The position numbers and the translations under genes were made by a program. This document shows, piece after piece, positions 31,767-44,054 of a DNA stretch of 64,000 bases. Under the pieces are notes generated by a model, which saw nothing but the letters and a program-made list of their open reading frames with translations, searched no databases and was not told the DNA's origin. The stretch is from Rheinheimera sp. Lineage in GTDB: Bacteria > Pseudomonadota > Gammaproteobacteria > Enterobacterales > Alteromonadaceae. The stretch spans positions 434,001 to 498,000 of the forward strand of contig NZ_JAUYGV010000006.1 in NCBI RefSeq assembly GCF_030690345.1, read 5' to 3'. Each line of letters starts with the position of its first letter. Position 1 is the first letter of the stretch.

Positions 31767-33779
31767 TTACACTTTGAATTGTTCGACTGATACACGCAGC
31801 TCTTCAGCTAAACGCGCCACTTCGTGGCTCGATTCAGAAGTCTGCTCGGCACCGGAGGCAGTTTCTTCGGCAATAGACACGATTGACTCCAACAACTTGC
31901 TGATTTCGTGTGATACCTGATTCTGCTCTTTTGCAGCGTCAGAGATTTGCTCACTCATATCGTGTGCCAGATGCACCGCGTGGGTGATGGAGTCCAGTGC
32001 TTTGGTGGCTACTTCGGTTTTCTCAACACAGTTTTCAGCTTGCTTGCGGCCTTTGTTCATGGCTTCTACCGCAGCTTGGGCGCCGCTTTGCAGCACCTGA
32101 ATCATCGCCTGTATTTCTTGGGTAGAGGCCTGAGTTTTACTGGCCAATGAACGTACTTCGTCAGCTACCACGGCGAAACCGCGCCCCTGCTCGCCGGCAC
32201 GAGCCGCTTCAATGGCGGCATTTAATGCCAGCAGATTGGTTTGCTCGGCTATACCGCGAATAACGTCGAGGATGCTGCCGATAGATGCGCTGTCTTTATG
32301 CAATTTGTTGATCACGGTAGAAGCTTGCTCAACATCTTGTGACAACTGCACGATGATGGCTTTGTTTTCCAGAGAAATGCCTTTAACCCGCTCTGCTTCA
32401 TTGTCAGCATTCTTAATTTCTGCCACCGCATCGTTTGAACTTTGCAGTACCACTTGTGCTGTGCTGCTCATCTCTGTGGTAGCAGTTGCTGCCTGGGTCA
32501 CTTGTGACTTCTGCTCACGTATAGCTTGGGTAGTCTGCACGGTAATGGCTGAGGTCTGCTCTGAGGCTGCAGCCAACTGCGTAGAGCGGGAAATGATGCC
32601 CTGAATCAGTTGCTGCAGGTTAGCTATAACCTTGTTGCAGTTACGCGCCAATTCGCCAAACTCGTCTTTAGCGCTGTCATCCAGTTTCTGCGTCATATCA
32701 CCAGAGGCAACTACTCCAAGAATTTGGTTCACTTTGGCCAGCGGTATGGAGATGCTACGCACTGTTACTGTAGCGATAACCACAGACAGCAATATTGACC
32801 CCAGCACTACAACAAAAATCAGCGTTATGGCGTTGGACACTTGTGAAACGGAGTCCTGCTGAATCTGCTCTGCAGCGGCGCTGGCCTGGCTTAACAACCG
32901 CTGTAAACTGGACATTGCGTTGGCGGTTTGTTCTTCTGCGGCGGCTAAAGAAGCTGTAGCTTCTGCGGTGCGTTGCAGCCGTTGTAGTTTTAAGCCCGGA
33001 ATGCTGTTGCTGCCTTCCAGTAAGTTGTTTATTTCATTTACTTTTTCTTCCAAGTCTGCCACCAGGTTAACCTGGCCGTTGGTTTCTGAACGGATAGTGG
33101 CAAACTGCTCATTCAAATCTTTCAGACGAAAGGCAATTTCGTTGCTGATAGTGTTAGCGGTAGTATCAGAGGTAGTACGGTTTAAATCCACCACATTGCT
33201 GATTAAGGTATTAATGCCGGTTTCTATACTGGTGGCAGCCTGATAAGAGCGGGGGAAACGCCGCTGTACGTCACGTACGTCAGTAAAATCAAGAATAAGC
33301 GACGCCATATCATCTGCATTCATTTCCAGATCTGACAATTTGCTGTCAATGGTGTCACGTAAGCTGAGATTGCTTTCCAACTGACTGAATAATTTGGCAG
33401 TAACCGGAGTAAAGTCAGTGTAAGCCTGGGCTACAGTATCTGCGGCAGACTTTAATGTCGGCTCGCCTTGTACTGCTGTTGTCAGTGTGTTTGCAGCCTT
33501 CTGATAACCTTGCTGCTGCTCAGAGAATTGTTGTTTCAAGGTTGCCACTTCGCTCAAGGTGGTGGCATAAAATGCTTGTAAGCTAAGCTTACTCATCGAA
33601 ACGAATTCGCTTTGCATTAAAGCACTGTTTTCCAGTGCCGGAATGGACACCTGATTTACTTCGGCGGTCGAGGCACTGATATTGTTCAGGCTGACATAGG
33701 AAGCCACACCTATGATAAGCAGGAGCAGTGAAATAATACCGAACCCACCGATCACCCGCAATGCAACGGTTAACTTCAT
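31767..33779 (-). CDS. Methyl-accepting chemotaxis protein
   Basis: HAMP and MCP signalling hairpin [40 protein letters not shown]. Confidence 0.96.
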   Translation of the reverse strand: MKLTVALRVIGGFGIISLLLLIIGVASYVSLNNISASTAEVNQVSIPALENSALMQSEFVSMSKLSLQAFYATTLSEVATLKQQFSEQQQGYQKAANTLTTAVQGEPTLKSAADTVAQAYTDFTPVTAKLFSQLESNLSLRDTIDSKLSDLEMNADDMASLILDFTDVRDVQRRFPRSYQAATSIETGINTLISNVVDLNRTTSDTTANTISNEIAFRLKDLNEQFATIRSETNGQVNLVADLEEKVNEINNLLEGSNSIPGLKLQRLQRTAEATASLAAAEEQTANAMSSLQRLLSQASAAAEQIQQDSVSQVSNAITLIFVVVLGSILLSVVIATVTVRSISIPLAKVNQILGVVASGDMTQKLDDSAKDEFGELARNCNKVIANLQQLIQGIISRSTQLAAASEQTSAITVQTTQAIREQKSQVTQAATATTEMSSTAQVVLQSSNDAVAEIKNADNEAERVKGISLENKAIIVQLSQDVEQASTVINKLHKDSASIGSILDVIRGIAEQTNLLALNAAIEAARAGEQGRGFAVVADEVRSLASKTQASTQEIQAMIQVLQSGAQAAVEAMNKGRKQAENCVEKTEVATKALDSITHAVHLAHDMSEQISDAAKEQNQVSHEISKLLESIVSIAEETASGAEQTSESSHEVARLAEELRVSVEQFKV

Positions 33780-33871
33780 AATAACTCCCGATTTTTTTGC
33801 TTGATGTTCACCTTAACGTAAGATGAATAACTTCTCAAGTCTGGCCAAAGCGTGCAATTATACAGCGATTA

Positions 33872-34672
33872 CTACAGGCCTGCCACACTATAACGTTGTT
33901 GTGTTTCTATGCAGTAAGCAGTCAGTGCATTACCCCAGACACAGCCGGTATCTAACGCATGAATATCTGCTACAGGACTATAGCCGTTTAATGCCGCCCA
34001 ATGGCCAAAAAACAGCTCAGGATGCGGTTTATTACGCCAGAATTCATACCAGGGCACCAGCGCAGTCTGATAGCGCGGATGACCTTTTTCTTTCAATTCC
34101 AAAGTACCATCTTCGCGGCAAAAACGCATCCGGGTACAACTGTTAACAGTAAAACGCCAACGTTGTTCTGCGCTAAGGCCGGCGGCAAAAGAATCGGGCT
34201 GATTACCATACATAACGCCAAGCAAAGTCTGCGGGTCATCCCGTAACAGCTGCTGTACTTCGTTGGTTAATGTTATGGCGTCATTAAGTGACCACTGTGG
34301 TGCCAGGCCTGCATGTACCAGCAGGTAACGCTGATCAGGGCTGATATAAAGCAGCGGCAGGTGGCGAAGCCATTGCACCAGTTCGTCTAATTGCGGGCTA
34401 TCCAGCAGCGGTTGTAACAAATCTTTGGCTTTAACGCTGTTAAAGCCATAGTAACAAGCAATAAAATGCAGATCATGATTACCCAGCACACATACGGCGT
34501 TATCCCCAAGGCTTTTTACAAATTGCAGACATTGTAATGACTGCGGCCCCCGGGCAATTAAATCGCCGCAGAACCAAAGCTTGTCCTGTGTCGGGTCGTA
34601 ACTGATGCGTTGTAACAGGCGTTGCAACACATCATAGCAGCCCTGCAAATCGCCTATTACGTAAGTTGCCAT
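33872..34672 (-). CDS. apaH: Diadenosine tetraphosphatase
   Basis: [20 protein letters not shown]. Confidence 0.97.
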   Translation of the reverse strand: MATYVIGDLQGCYDVLQRLLQRISYDPTQDKLWFCGDLIARGPQSLQCLQFVKSLGDNAVCVLGNHDLHFIACYYGFNSVKAKDLLQPLLDSPQLDELVQWLRHLPLLYISPDQRYLLVHAGLAPQWSLNDAITLTNEVQQLLRDDPQTLLGVMYGNQPDSFAAGLSAEQRWRFTVNSCTRMRFCREDGTLELKEKGHPRYQTALVPWYEFWRNKPHPELFFGHWAALNGYSPVADIHALDTGCVWGNALTAYCIETQQRYSVAGL

Positions 34673-35049
34673 CAGTTAAGAATGTTGGGCATGGCCAAAC
34701 GAAACAACGGAATAGCTGCATGAAAACGCTCTTGCTGTGAGGTTTCCATTTCATAGTGGCCCTGCATGTTGCCAACCGGCGTTTCCAATACAGCACCACT
34801 GGTGTAACGATAGCTGCTTCCGGGCGCCAGCTGAGGTTGCTCGCCGACGACGCCTTCGCCTTCTACTTCGGTTTGTTTGCCATTAGCGTCGGTGATCAGC
34901 CAATAGCGGCGTAACAAACGCACAGCCTCACTGCTATGATTGCGAATCGTAATACTGTAGGCAAACACATAGCGTTCGGCAGCAGGGTCTGACTGCGCCG
35001 CAATATAAAAGGTTTCTACTTCAACCGGTACGTTGTAATGCGAACTCAT
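34672..35049 (-). CDS. apaG: ApaG protein
   Basis: SIRN-like [27 protein letters not shown]. Confidence 0.95.
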   Translation of the reverse strand: MSSHYNVPVEVETFYIAAQSDPAAERYVFAYSITIRNHSSEAVRLLRRYWLITDANGKQTEVEGEGVVGEQPQLAPGSSYRYTSGAVLETPVGNMQGHYEMETSQQERFHAAIPLFRLAMPNILN

Positions 35050-35858
35050 AGCTGTGACTCTTTTTGCTCCAGCCACTGTGCAATGCGGACAAAATCATCC
35101 ACTGACAGTTGTTCCGGACGCTGGCCGGGATCCAACCCCAATTGCAGCAAGTCTTCTGCGGTAGCAATATTACTAAAGCAATTGCGCAGCGTTTTACGGC
35201 GCTGATTAAAGGCCTCAAGGCAAACCCGGTTCAGGCTTTCGGCCGACACTAATGCTCTGGCTGATACCGCTTTAGGTATTAACCGTACCACTGCCGACTC
35301 GACTTTAGGTGCCGGCTTAAATGCGCCCGGCCCCACTTCAACCACCGGCATCGCTGTGCAATAGTACTGCGTCATAACACTTAAACGACCAAAGGCTTTG
35401 CTGCCATGCACAGCAGTCATGCGTTGTACCACTTCTTTTTGTAGCATGAAATGCATATTTTCAATTAAATCAGCATATTGAAAAAGATGAAACAGCAGCG
35501 GCGTTGAAATGTTATACGGCAGATTACCAAAGACTTTCAGTTTTTTCGTGCTGCTGCTCAGGCTGGTGAAGTCAAACTTCATCGCATCCGCCTGATGAAT
35601 GGTGAGCTTCTCCGCCAGTTGCGGATGTTGCTGCAAACGCTCCGCCAGATCTCTGTCCAGCTCTATCACCGTTAAATGGCCGGCGGCTTCGGCGACCGGT
35701 TCTGTCAGAGCGCCTAAACCCGGGCCAATTTCTACGAGGATATCGTCTGGTTTGGGAGCAATGGCTTTAACAATACGGCCGATTACCTGAGGATCGTGCA
35801 GGAAGTTCTGGCCAAAGCGTTTGCGGGCGCGGTGGCCCTGGTGTACGTTATCAGTCAT
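35046..35858 (-). CDS. rsmA: 16S rRNA (adenine1518-N6/adenine1519-N6)-dimethyltransferase
   Basis: [32 protein letters not shown]. Confidence 0.97.
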   Translation of the reverse strand: MTDNVHQGHRARKRFGQNFLHDPQVIGRIVKAIAPKPDDILVEIGPGLGALTEPVAEAAGHLTVIELDRDLAERLQQHPQLAEKLTIHQADAMKFDFTSLSSSTKKLKVFGNLPYNISTPLLFHLFQYADLIENMHFMLQKEVVQRMTAVHGSKAFGRLSVMTQYYCTAMPVVEVGPGAFKPAPKVESAVVRLIPKAVSARALVSAESLNRVCLEAFNQRRKTLRNCFSNIATAEDLLQLGLDPGQRPEQLSVDDFVRIAQWLEQKESQL

Positions 35859-36846
35859 TAAGAGTCGTCGTTTTAGTGGCCAAACTAATGGCTTGGTTAA
35901 CGGCATGGAACAGGCTGCCGGCATCAGCTTTGCCGGTGCCGGCTAAATCCAGCGCTGTGCCGTGATCGACCGAGGTACGGATCAGCGGCAAGCCCAAACT
36001 GATGTTGACCGAACGGCCAAACCCCATGTGTTTGAGCACCGGCAATCCCTGGTCATGGTACATTGCCAACACCGCATCGGCGTCATTCAGATACTTAGGC
36101 TGAAACAGCGTGTCGGCCGGTAAGGGGCCAACCAGTGTCATGCCCTGAGCACGCAACTCGTTCAGCGCAGGAATGATAATATCCAGCTCTTCGCGGCCAA
36201 GGTGGCCGTCTTCGCCGGCATGCGGGTTTAAGCCGCAAACGTAAATTTTCGGCCGCGCAATAGCAAATTTTTGCTGTAAATCCTGATGCAGGATACTGAT
36301 AACTTTCAGCAGGCGCTCACGGGTAATGGCTTTAGCCACATAAGCCAGCGGAATATGCGTGGTGGCCAGGGCGACCCGCAGGCCTTCTGTTGCCAGCATC
36401 ATCACTACATAAGGCGTATTAGACTGCAGGGCAAAAAACTCGGTGTGGCCGCTAAACGGAATACCGGCCTGATTAATAATGCCTTTATGCACAGGACCGG
36501 TAACAATGGCGGCAAAGTCACCACTCATCGACTTCTCGCCAGCGAAGCGCAGCGTGTCTATCACGTACTGACCGTTAGCTGCATTTAATTGACCGGTAAC
36601 AACCGGCTCTGCCAGCTCAAAGTCTACCAGCGTCAGGGTGCCGGCGCGCTGCGCCACTGCCGGCGCTGTTGGGTCGTAAGGCAGTAAGCGTAACGGCAAA
36701 TTAAGTTGAGCGGCGCGGTCGGTTAATAGTGCTGCGTTGGCGCACACCACCAGCTCAACCGGCCATTCCTGTTGCGCCATGGCGATAACCAGATCGGGCC
36801 CTATGCCTGCCGGTTCGCCGGGAGTAATACCAAGGCGCAGTGTCAT
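35851..36846 (-). CDS. pdxA: 4-hydroxythreonine-4-phosphate dehydrogenase
   Basis: [23 protein letters not shown]. Confidence 0.97.
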   Translation of the reverse strand: MTLRLGITPGEPAGIGPDLVIAMAQQEWPVELVVCANAALLTDRAAQLNLPLRLLPYDPTAPAVAQRAGTLTLVDFELAEPVVTGQLNAANGQYVIDTLRFAGEKSMSGDFAAIVTGPVHKGIINQAGIPFSGHTEFFALQSNTPYVVMMLATEGLRVALATTHIPLAYVAKAITRERLLKVISILHQDLQQKFAIARPKIYVCGLNPHAGEDGHLGREELDIIIPALNELRAQGMTLVGPLPADTLFQPKYLNDADAVLAMYHDQGLPVLKHMGFGRSVNISLGLPLIRTSVDHGTALDLAGTGKADAGSLFHAVNQAISLATKTTTLND

Positions 36847-38135
36847 CAGTCTTCTGCCATCACTTCAATATAGGCTTCGGTACGCAGCTCACGCAGAAAG
36901 TTGTTGGCTTCCTCGTTATAGCGGCGGTTAAATATCATGCGGTAAACCTGTTCACGTTTTTTATCTGCAGTGGCATCCACGGTGCGCTTGTCCAATACCT
37001 GGGCAATATGCCAGCCGTGTTCGGTACGAAACGGCTCGCTGATTTCATTTGGCTGCAAACGATTAAGGGTATCTCTGAACGCCGGTACAAAGACTGCAGG
37101 CTCACTCCAGCCTAAATCGCCGCCGTTCAGCTTTGAACCCGGGTCTTCAGAGTGTTGTTTAGCCAGTTCAGCGAAATCAGCTTCGCCGGCTCTGAGTTTG
37201 GTAACGAACTCTGCCAGCATACTGCGGGCGCGTTCTTCACTGAGAATAATCGACGGCTTGATCAGAATATGGCGTGATTTAACTTCGTTGATATCGGCCA
37301 CGTTTTCACCGCGGATATCAAAGATAGTTAAAATATGAAAGCCGGCACCGGAACGTAATGGGCCAATCATATCGGTTTTTTTACGGCCGCGAATGGCTTC
37401 GGAGAACAGCGTTGGCATTTCATTAATATTCATCCAACCTAAATCACCGCCTTCCAGCGCATTGGAGCCGGAAGAAGAGGCAATAGCGATGCGCTTAAAG
37501 TCACTGCCGTCGCGCAGTAATTCCATTACTTTATCCGCACGTTCTTTCGCGGCATTGATGTCGTCTGTTGTTGCCTGGCTTGGGATCGCAATTAAAATAT
37601 GGCCCAGATTGTATTGTTCGTTGCTGGCGCCTTGCTCTTCCATAAGCTTGAGCACGCTGTCAACTTCTTGCGGGCTGATATAAACCCTGCGTTGTACGTT
37701 GGCGCGTACCACTTCGCCGGTAATCATTTCTTCACGCAGCCGTTCGCGAAAGCGCTCGTAGTCGCCTTCTTCTGCTACCACTTGCTGACGGAACGCTTCC
37801 AGCGACAGATTTTCGTCTTGCGAAATATTGCGGATGGTATCATCCAACTGGGCGTCACTGATTTGCATACCCATGCGCTGCGCCAGTTGCAGCTGCAAAC
37901 TGGTAAGAATAAGACGTTCAACAGCTTGAGTGCGTAAGGCTGCATCTGAAGGTAAGGTTTGCTGCTGTGCGGCAGCGTTACGTTTAACCCGGTTAACAAC
38001 ATCGTCAACATCGCTCTGCAACACCACGCTGTTATCAACAACGGCAGCCACCCTGTCAATTTCGCGTTCAGCCGCAGCGCCTTGTACACTGACGCAACAT
38101 AAAAGTGCGGTCGCGATAATTTGAGATAACTTCAT
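36846..38135 (-). CDS. surA: Periplasmic peptidyl-prolyl isomerase SurA
   Basis: Two parvulin domains; lptD-surA-pdxA order. Confidence 0.96.
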   Translation of the reverse strand: MKLSQIIATALLCCVSVQGAAAEREIDRVAAVVDNSVVLQSDVDDVVNRVKRNAAAQQQTLPSDAALRTQAVERLILTSLQLQLAQRMGMQISDAQLDDTIRNISQDENLSLEAFRQQVVAEEGDYERFRERLREEMITGEVVRANVQRRVYISPQEVDSVLKLMEEQGASNEQYNLGHILIAIPSQATTDDINAAKERADKVMELLRDGSDFKRIAIASSSGSNALEGGDLGWMNINEMPTLFSEAIRGRKKTDMIGPLRSGAGFHILTIFDIRGENVADINEVKSRHILIKPSIILSEERARSMLAEFVTKLRAGEADFAELAKQHSEDPGSKLNGGDLGWSEPAVFVPAFRDTLNRLQPNEISEPFRTEHGWHIAQVLDKRTVDATADKKREQVYRMIFNRRYNEEANNFLRELRTEAYIEVMAED

Positions 38136-38146
38136 AAATTCCTGCA

Positions 38147-40408
38147 TTAATTAGTAAGTAAATACGGCCGTCGATAGGTAAAGATACCGTTGGACAGCAT
38201 ATCAGACACGCCAAAACCGGCGCTGTCGCCAAAGCCTTTAAGCACAAACTGCAGGCCTATGCTGTTGTCCAGCTGGCTTGCTCCGGTAACATTATCTATC
38301 GGCAATTCAAGATCAGTCAGCAACTGGCGTTTGGCCACCAAACGCACAGCCCAACAGCAAGACTGATACTGCACACCGAAGCTGGCATCTATCATACGAT
38401 TATTTGTCACATCACGATAGTAAGCACCAACCAGCTGCCAGTTGTCTGCCACCGGCACCGTGCCGAGCACGCCCAGTTGTTGGATCTGCAGACCTGAGAC
38501 TGCGCGGCTGTATCTATGGTTCAACTGAAAGATGCTTTTGTCGCTGGCGCGGTAATCCAATGAGGCATTGCTTTTTATTACCTGCTCGCTGTCGATATCA
38601 TATTGTAAAGCGCTGCTGAAGTACCATTTGCGATACCAGTGCCAGATCAACTCGGCCGCCAGCATAGACTCTGCAGAGCTTAAATCGTCCGGTTCATCCG
38701 GTTGGATGGTGGGGTCAGCCAGAAAGAAAATTTGCCCGAGGCTAAAGCGAAACAGCTCGTTATCTACGTTATCGTAAAAGCGTGTCGTCCAGCCCACAGT
38801 AAGCTGATTGGCTTCGTTGATGCGATCCAGCCCGGAATAACGGTTAATACGGAACAGACCGTAATAGTCATCCTGCAACCTGGTAGTGTCATACAGCCCG
38901 ATAGCAGTTTGATCACGATACGGAATATACAAATATTGAATTTGCGGCTCAAAAGTCTGCAAGCCACTTTCGCCAAACCAGTCGTATTCCCGCTCCAGGT
39001 TTAACTTCGAATGCAGGCGGATTTTTGGCACTGTGCGGCTGGCAGTTGACGTTAGTACGCTGCTGTCATCGCCAAGGCTTTGTTGATAATAGGTGTAGAG
39101 TAAACTGGCTTGTGCCGTCAGCTCCAGTGCCGGTGTAATAAAAGGGATTTCAATGCCGGGTTCAATATGAATGCGGTCGGCGTCTGTAACATTGGCGCTG
39201 TCGTTGCGAAAATGAGCATATTGCGCCTGCCAGGAAAAATTGACACCCGGTAGCAGAGTCAGCGGTTTGGCAGAGGCAAGGCTTAATTCCGGTAAGGCAC
39301 TGTAAGCCTTGTCATAATTACCCAGAATTTCAAAGCCTTGAACTCTCAGATGTGAGTTAACCTGCTCGCCGTAATAGCTTACTGTTGCTTCGCGCAGCAG
39401 CTGAGTATCACTTTGGTTGCTGTAGTCTGAGCCTAATTCACTCAGATAGGCATCATCACTGATATCGGTAAAGTCGATAGTGGCGCGCACTTCAGAAGTA
39501 AAATCGGTTAAATGACTCAGGTGGCTTAGGTAGCGGCTGCCGAAATTATCCGCTTTATCATTGTCTGAGTGCAGGTATTCCAGCTGCAAATTACCCTGAT
39601 GCTGTTCGCTCAGATAACGGAACTGCGATTTAAGTTGGCTGCCGCGTTTACTCATATAACGTGGCGTCAGGGTTAAGTCGTAATTTTCTGCCAGGTTTAA
39701 GTAATAGGGCTGCTCAATATCGAGGCCTGATTTCTGCGAGCTGCCAAACTTCGGTAGCAATAAGCCGCTGCGGCGTTGGTCATTCACCGGAAAAGTCAGA
39801 TAGGGTAGATAAAACACCGGAATGTCTTTAATTTTAAACACCGCATGACGGGCTTCGCCCCAGCCTTCATCGGCTTCGATATTAATTTCGCTGGCATGCA
39901 GCGCCCAACTATTATCTGCTGTCGGACAGGTGGTAAACAGTGCATTGCTCAGCACGACTTGTTGTTTGGACGCTGCCAGCTCGTCGGCATAACCGCGCCC
40001 GGCCTGCAGCCGGAATTGATAACTTGCGTCGTCCAGACTGGCGCTGTTTTGCTGCAAATCGGCACTGAAGCGGCTGGCGCTGACCTGCAAAGTATCATTA
40101 AAATAATCTATGCCGCCATCTGCATCCATGCTTTGCTTAGCGCTGCTGAAATTTGCTCTGGGCGCCAATAACAAGGTATCGCGGTAACCAATTTGCACAT
40201 TGCCACTAAACGCCGCTTGCTGGTTATCGCTCAGGTTAACCTGATCTGAGGTAATACGAATAGTCGGATCATCCGCATCCAGGCTGTCGAGTGTGGCTGG
40301 TAAAGGGCTGGGCAGATAGCACATTGCTGCAGCGTGATCTTGTGCAAGAGCCGGGGGGCAGGCAGCCACAATCAGAAAAAAACATACTACAGCTAACCCA
40401 TGCTTCAT
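38147..40408 (-). CDS. lptD: LPS-assembly protein LptD
   Basis: N-terminal OstA domain, long beta-barrel, synteny. Confidence 0.96.
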   Translation of the reverse strand: MKHGLAVVCFFLIVAACPPALAQDHAAAMCYLPSPLPATLDSLDADDPTIRITSDQVNLSDNQQAAFSGNVQIGYRDTLLLAPRANFSSAKQSMDADGGIDYFNDTLQVSASRFSADLQQNSASLDDASYQFRLQAGRGYADELAASKQQVVLSNALFTTCPTADNSWALHASEINIEADEGWGEARHAVFKIKDIPVFYLPYLTFPVNDQRRSGLLLPKFGSSQKSGLDIEQPYYLNLAENYDLTLTPRYMSKRGSQLKSQFRYLSEQHQGNLQLEYLHSDNDKADNFGSRYLSHLSHLTDFTSEVRATIDFTDISDDAYLSELGSDYSNQSDTQLLREATVSYYGEQVNSHLRVQGFEILGNYDKAYSALPELSLASAKPLTLLPGVNFSWQAQYAHFRNDSANVTDADRIHIEPGIEIPFITPALELTAQASLLYTYYQQSLGDDSSVLTSTASRTVPKIRLHSKLNLEREYDWFGESGLQTFEPQIQYLYIPYRDQTAIGLYDTTRLQDDYYGLFRINRYSGLDRINEANQLTVGWTTRFYDNVDNELFRFSLGQIFFLADPTIQPDEPDDLSSAESMLAAELIWHWYRKWYFSSALQYDIDSEQVIKSNASLDYRASDKSIFQLNHRYSRAVSGLQIQQLGVLGTVPVADNWQLVGAYYRDVTNNRMIDASFGVQYQSCCWAVRLVAKRQLLTDLELPIDNVTGASQLDNSIGLQFVLKGFGDSAGFGVSDMLSNGIFTYRRPYLLTN

Positions 40409-40515
40409 GCAGCTACTCTTGCCTTACTTTAGGTTGAAGATCGTTATACAAACAGCAGATTGGCTATGATAAATCAATTTTAGAAATCCTGCTAATCCGA
40501 TATAGTGCAGCCAGT

Positions 40516-41379
40516 ATGACAATAGACGGGTTTTGGCAGAGTTGGTTCAGGTTTTGCCAACAGCGTAAGGGTAAGATTGTGTGGGGTAAAATTCTCGGCG
40601 CGTTATTTGGTTTGGCATTACTTAAAGTGCCGGGGTTAATTATTGGTGTATTAATCGGCCACTGGTTCGATCGTGCCTTTAAACAGCAGTTTGAGATGAA
40701 TGGCGGCTTTAGCGGACTCTTCACCGACAGCATTGATGAGCAAGGCTTATTCCGCTATACCACCTTTGCCACTATGGGCCATATTGCCAAAGCTACCGGG
40801 GTGGTGACATCAGCGCATATTCAGCAGGCTACGCAGTATATGGCGCAGCTTGGTTTAAGCGCCAACCAACAAAAGGAAGCCCAGGCCGCTTTTCGGGACG
40901 GGAAAGCGATTAATTTCCCATTGCGTGTGCAGTTGCAGCGTTTCTACCAGACGTACCGGCGGCGCAAAGATGTGCTGCAGCTATTTCTTGAGATTCAGTT
41001 GAGTATTGCCTGTGTTAACGGCCAAATGACAAATGCCCAATACGGTTTGCTGCAGCAGGTAGCCGGTTATTTAAATTTCAGTGCAGTACAGCTGGATATG
41101 TTACTGCAAGCATATCAGGCACAAAACCGCTTCTCAGGCCGCAGCCATAGCGGCAACCAGGCAGATAACCTGGCTGACGCCTATAAGTCGTTGGGTGTCA
41201 GCGCCGCGGTTAGCGACCCTGAGCTGAAAAAAGCTTACCGTAAACTGATGTCGCAGCATCACCCTGATAAACTGATGGCGCAAGGGGTGCCGGCTGAAAT
41301 GTTGGAACTGGCCAAGCGGCGCACTCAGGATATTCAGGCCGCCTACGAGTTAATTAAACAGCGGCGCAGCCGCAGTTAG
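40516..41379 (+). CDS. djlA: Co-chaperone DjlA
   Basis: N-terminal TM, TerB-like, C-terminal J domain with HHPDKL. Confidence 0.95.
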   Translation: MTIDGFWQSWFRFCQQRKGKIVWGKILGALFGLALLKVPGLIIGVLIGHWFDRAFKQQFEMNGGFSGLFTDSIDEQGLFRYTTFATMGHIAKATGVVTSAHIQQATQYMAQLGLSANQQKEAQAAFRDGKAINFPLRVQLQRFYQTYRRRKDVLQLFLEIQLSIACVNGQMTNAQYGLLQQVAGYLNFSAVQLDMLLQAYQAQNRFSGRSHSGNQADNLADAYKSLGVSAAVSDPELKKAYRKLMSQHHPDKLMAQGVPAEMLELAKRRTQDIQAAYELIKQRRSRS

Positions 41380-41383
41380 TGGT

Positions 41384-42166
41384 TTATAGCCCGACCGAAG
41401 TTAACCAACCGTAGATTTCCTGCACTACCCATTGTTGCACATCAGTGTTGTAGCCGGAGCCACTGAGGTAGCGCTGGCGATACACCGGCTTCATATGTTT
41501 ATTCACCAATTGCCGGCGCAAGCGCAGCTGGCTGAGTACCTGATTATTGTCCTGCTGATGACTGATATCTAACGTTGGCACCTGATGCGTGGCAAGCGCT
41601 TTGGCGATCTGGCGGTTAAGCGCAGTATCGCTCAGATAAGCACCCAACATAATAAAAGCCGCCGGTTCAGTTAACTGTTGTGACGCGTACAGCTGGTTTA
41701 ACAGCGCTGCGCTGCTGCCTTGCGCAATAATAATCGTCACGCCCGGGTTTTGTTGCGCCAATTGTTGTGCCGCGTTAAGCCGCGTAATTAATTGCTGTTG
41801 ATAGTCTGCCAGTACGTCGTCTGCGGCGATATCCTCCGGCATAGCTGGTGGCATCATGGCCAGGGTGTGCCAGCCGTAGTCGTTCAGTTGTTGGCGCAAG
41901 GTATCAATATGCTTCGGACTGGCGGCATGTTCACTGCCATCCGGCAGTAAAATGGCAGTGCCTTTGGTATAACTGGTCATGGCTTCGCGGCGCAGTAACA
42001 AAAAACTCTGTTGTTGCAGCGGCACTTCTACCAACTCATCGGCGGTAATCTGCCGGGTTAGATCAGCAACAAAGGCTTGTTCAGCAGATAATGACACCGC
42101 TGTGCTGTGAAATGATACCAGCAGCAGGCTGTGAGATAACAAACAAAGATAAAACAGGTGCCGCAT
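41384..42166 (-). CDS. DUF3530 family protein (alpha/beta hydrolase-like)
   Basis: Signal peptide, GTAILLPDGSEHAASPKHIDTLRQQLNDYGWHTL, nucleophile-elbow-like AQGSSA. Confidence 0.7.
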   Translation of the reverse strand: MRHLFYLCLLSHSLLLVSFHSTAVSLSAEQAFVADLTRQITADELVEVPLQQQSFLLLRREAMTSYTKGTAILLPDGSEHAASPKHIDTLRQQLNDYGWHTLAMMPPAMPEDIAADDVLADYQQQLITRLNAAQQLAQQNPGVTIIIAQGSSAALLNQLYASQQLTEPAAFIMLGAYLSDTALNRQIAKALATHQVPTLDISHQQDNNQVLSQLRLRRQLVNKHMKPVYRQRYLSGSGYNTDVQQWVVQEIYGWLTSVGL

Positions 42167-42220
42167 AGCCGGTGCTCATTACGCAATGATAACCGGCTAT
42201 CGGCATATAGCAGCGAAACT

Positions 42221-42568
42221 TTAGTGTGTCTGCGCAGTTAAGGTGCCGGGCAGTACATATTTATCAAAGGTGTACAGTACCTGCGATTTGTAATCGAACT
42301 TGATATAGCCGGGCTGCTGTTGTAACACTGTTACTGTTGCCGCTGCCGGCAGGATAAAGCAGTACTTAGTGGCTTTAAATTCAACCAAAGCACGGGCCAT
42401 TTCCTGCAGTTGCTCATTAGCCGCCAGCCGGGCTACCTCTGCTTCAGCATTACACACATGCGAGTTAGCGCTTAATGATACGGTTGGTGCCGTTTGTGCT
42501 GTGGTGGTAAAGGCTGCGGTAAAACCGGCGATACACAATACACTCAGCGGGCGAAAAAATTTAGGCAT
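42221..42568 (-). CDS. Small secreted hypothetical protein
   Basis: 115 aa with signal peptide and two Cys in the mature part. Confidence 0.65.
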   Translation of the reverse strand: MPKFFRPLSVLCIAGFTAAFTTTAQTAPTVSLSANSHVCNAEAEVARLAANEQLQEMARALVEFKATKYCFILPAAATVTVLQQQPGYIKFDYKSQVLYTFDKYVLPGTLTAQTH

Positions 42569-42739
42569 AACAAACTCCTGAACCCTGCATGCCGTTGCGC
42601 GCTCCTTGTAGCGGCGTAGCGGGTAATATTAACAGACAAGCAGTACAACCGGTGGCAGTAACATTGCGCACCGGACCGACATGCTAGCACAGCTTTTTTA
42701 TCCCGCGCAGAGAGTTTTCACTGCTGGTTTCACGAAAAT

Positions 42740-42772
42740 AAAAAAGCCGCTGATATACAGCGGCTTTTTTTT
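42740..42772 (-). terminator. Intrinsic terminator after OmpA-like gene
   Basis: AAAAAGCCGCTG-ATATA-CAGCGGCTTTTTTTT. Confidence 0.9.
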
Positions 42773-42785
42773 GCATAAACTTTAA

Positions 42786-43886
42786 TCAGCGTAAAACAGG
42801 TTCTTTAATTTTTGCGGTAACTTTGGCTTCTATACGCTGGTTAGCCGCATGAGCCTCAGAGGTATTACCTTCAACCCGTGGTCGGGTAACACCATAGCCA
42901 ACAGCACTGATGCGTGAAGGGTCGACATCGAAGTTGTTCTTCAGAATGTCAGCCACTGCATTAGCACGGCGCTCAGATAAGCGCATGTTGTACGCCGGGT
43001 TACCGGTATTTGAGGCATGACCTTCAATCATTACCGTAGACTCGGTAAAGCGCTGCATAAAGGCGCCCAGATTGTCTACATCAGCGCGTTGCTCTGCACC
43101 GACTACGGCAGAATCGAACGGGAAGCGTACTTCAATATCAATATCACCAACCGCGGCCATTTTCTCAACATACACAGTACAGCCTGATGCATCTACTTTG
43201 TGCACAGCCGGGGTGCCGGCACATTTATCCATATTGTCCGGTACGCCATCACTGTCGGCATCTGCCACTGCAACAGGTGCCGGTGCTACAGGTTCCGCCC
43301 TTACGGGTGCCGGCGCAGGTGCCGGAGTTGGCGCTGCTTTGGCTGCGGCAGTACCAAACAGGTAGGTCATACCCAGTTTAATGCCGGCATCACCGTAGCT
43401 TTCATCAATGCCCTGATAGCGGTTGGCTTCAGCAAATAAAGCAAAGTTCTGATTAAAGAAATGTTTGTAACCCAAGCCCAGATTGAATGCGGTAGTACTT
43501 TGCCCTGCATCCATGCGTTTTAAACCACCTACCAAATAAACAGATGGCATAGCCCCTAAATGATAAAGTGCATCAATACCGTAGCGGTTGCCATTAACAT
43601 CTGAACCATCCAGTAGCGATTGCATTTCCATCCGGGCATATTCTGCACGCAGTGCCCAGTTCTCTGTCAGGTAATAACCTAATTCAACACCGTAGCCCCA
43701 ATCTTTCTCCATGTAATCCCAGGCAGCAGATTCTGTTTTATCAGTATCCGGCATGTAATACTCACCAAACAGTGAACCGAATACGCGTTCTTTCAAGTCA
43801 GCGGCAGTTACTGCATCAGCAAACACATTAGCACTTAATAAAGGCAGGGTTGCAGCAACAGCTAAAAACGTTTTGTTAAGTTTCAT
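42786..43886 (-). CDS. OmpA family outer membrane protein
   Basis: 8-strand barrel-like N-term, Pro/Ala linker, TSP3-like DADSDGVPDNMDKC, OmpA C-domain IEGHASNTGNPAYNMRLSERRANAV. Confidence 0.94.
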   Translation of the reverse strand: MKLNKTFLAVAATLPLLSANVFADAVTAADLKERVFGSLFGEYYMPDTDKTESAAWDYMEKDWGYGVELGYYLTENWALRAEYARMEMQSLLDGSDVNGNRYGIDALYHLGAMPSVYLVGGLKRMDAGQSTTAFNLGLGYKHFFNQNFALFAEANRYQGIDESYGDAGIKLGMTYLFGTAAAKAAPTPAPAPAPVRAEPVAPAPVAVADADSDGVPDNMDKCAGTPAVHKVDASGCTVYVEKMAAVGDIDIEVRFPFDSAVVGAEQRADVDNLGAFMQRFTESTVMIEGHASNTGNPAYNMRLSERRANAVADILKNNFDVDPSRISAVGYGVTRPRVEGNTSEAHAANQRIEAKVTAKIKEPVLR

Positions 43887-44054
43887 CCATATCTCCTTAG
43901 GGTGACCCGACAACATAACTGCCACATTATTTTGTGCGGCATGTTAAATTGCGACATTTAAAATGTAGTACATTTGATAGCGTTAATAACATTATTTAAT
44001 AATGATACAGCGGCCAGATGAACCTTAGGTTAATAAGAAAGCAGATTTTTATAA

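Noticed and set aside
43260-43360. Pro/Ala repeat in the OmpA-like gene as a novel repeat
   Set aside because: It is the usual linker between barrel and TSP3/OmpA domains.
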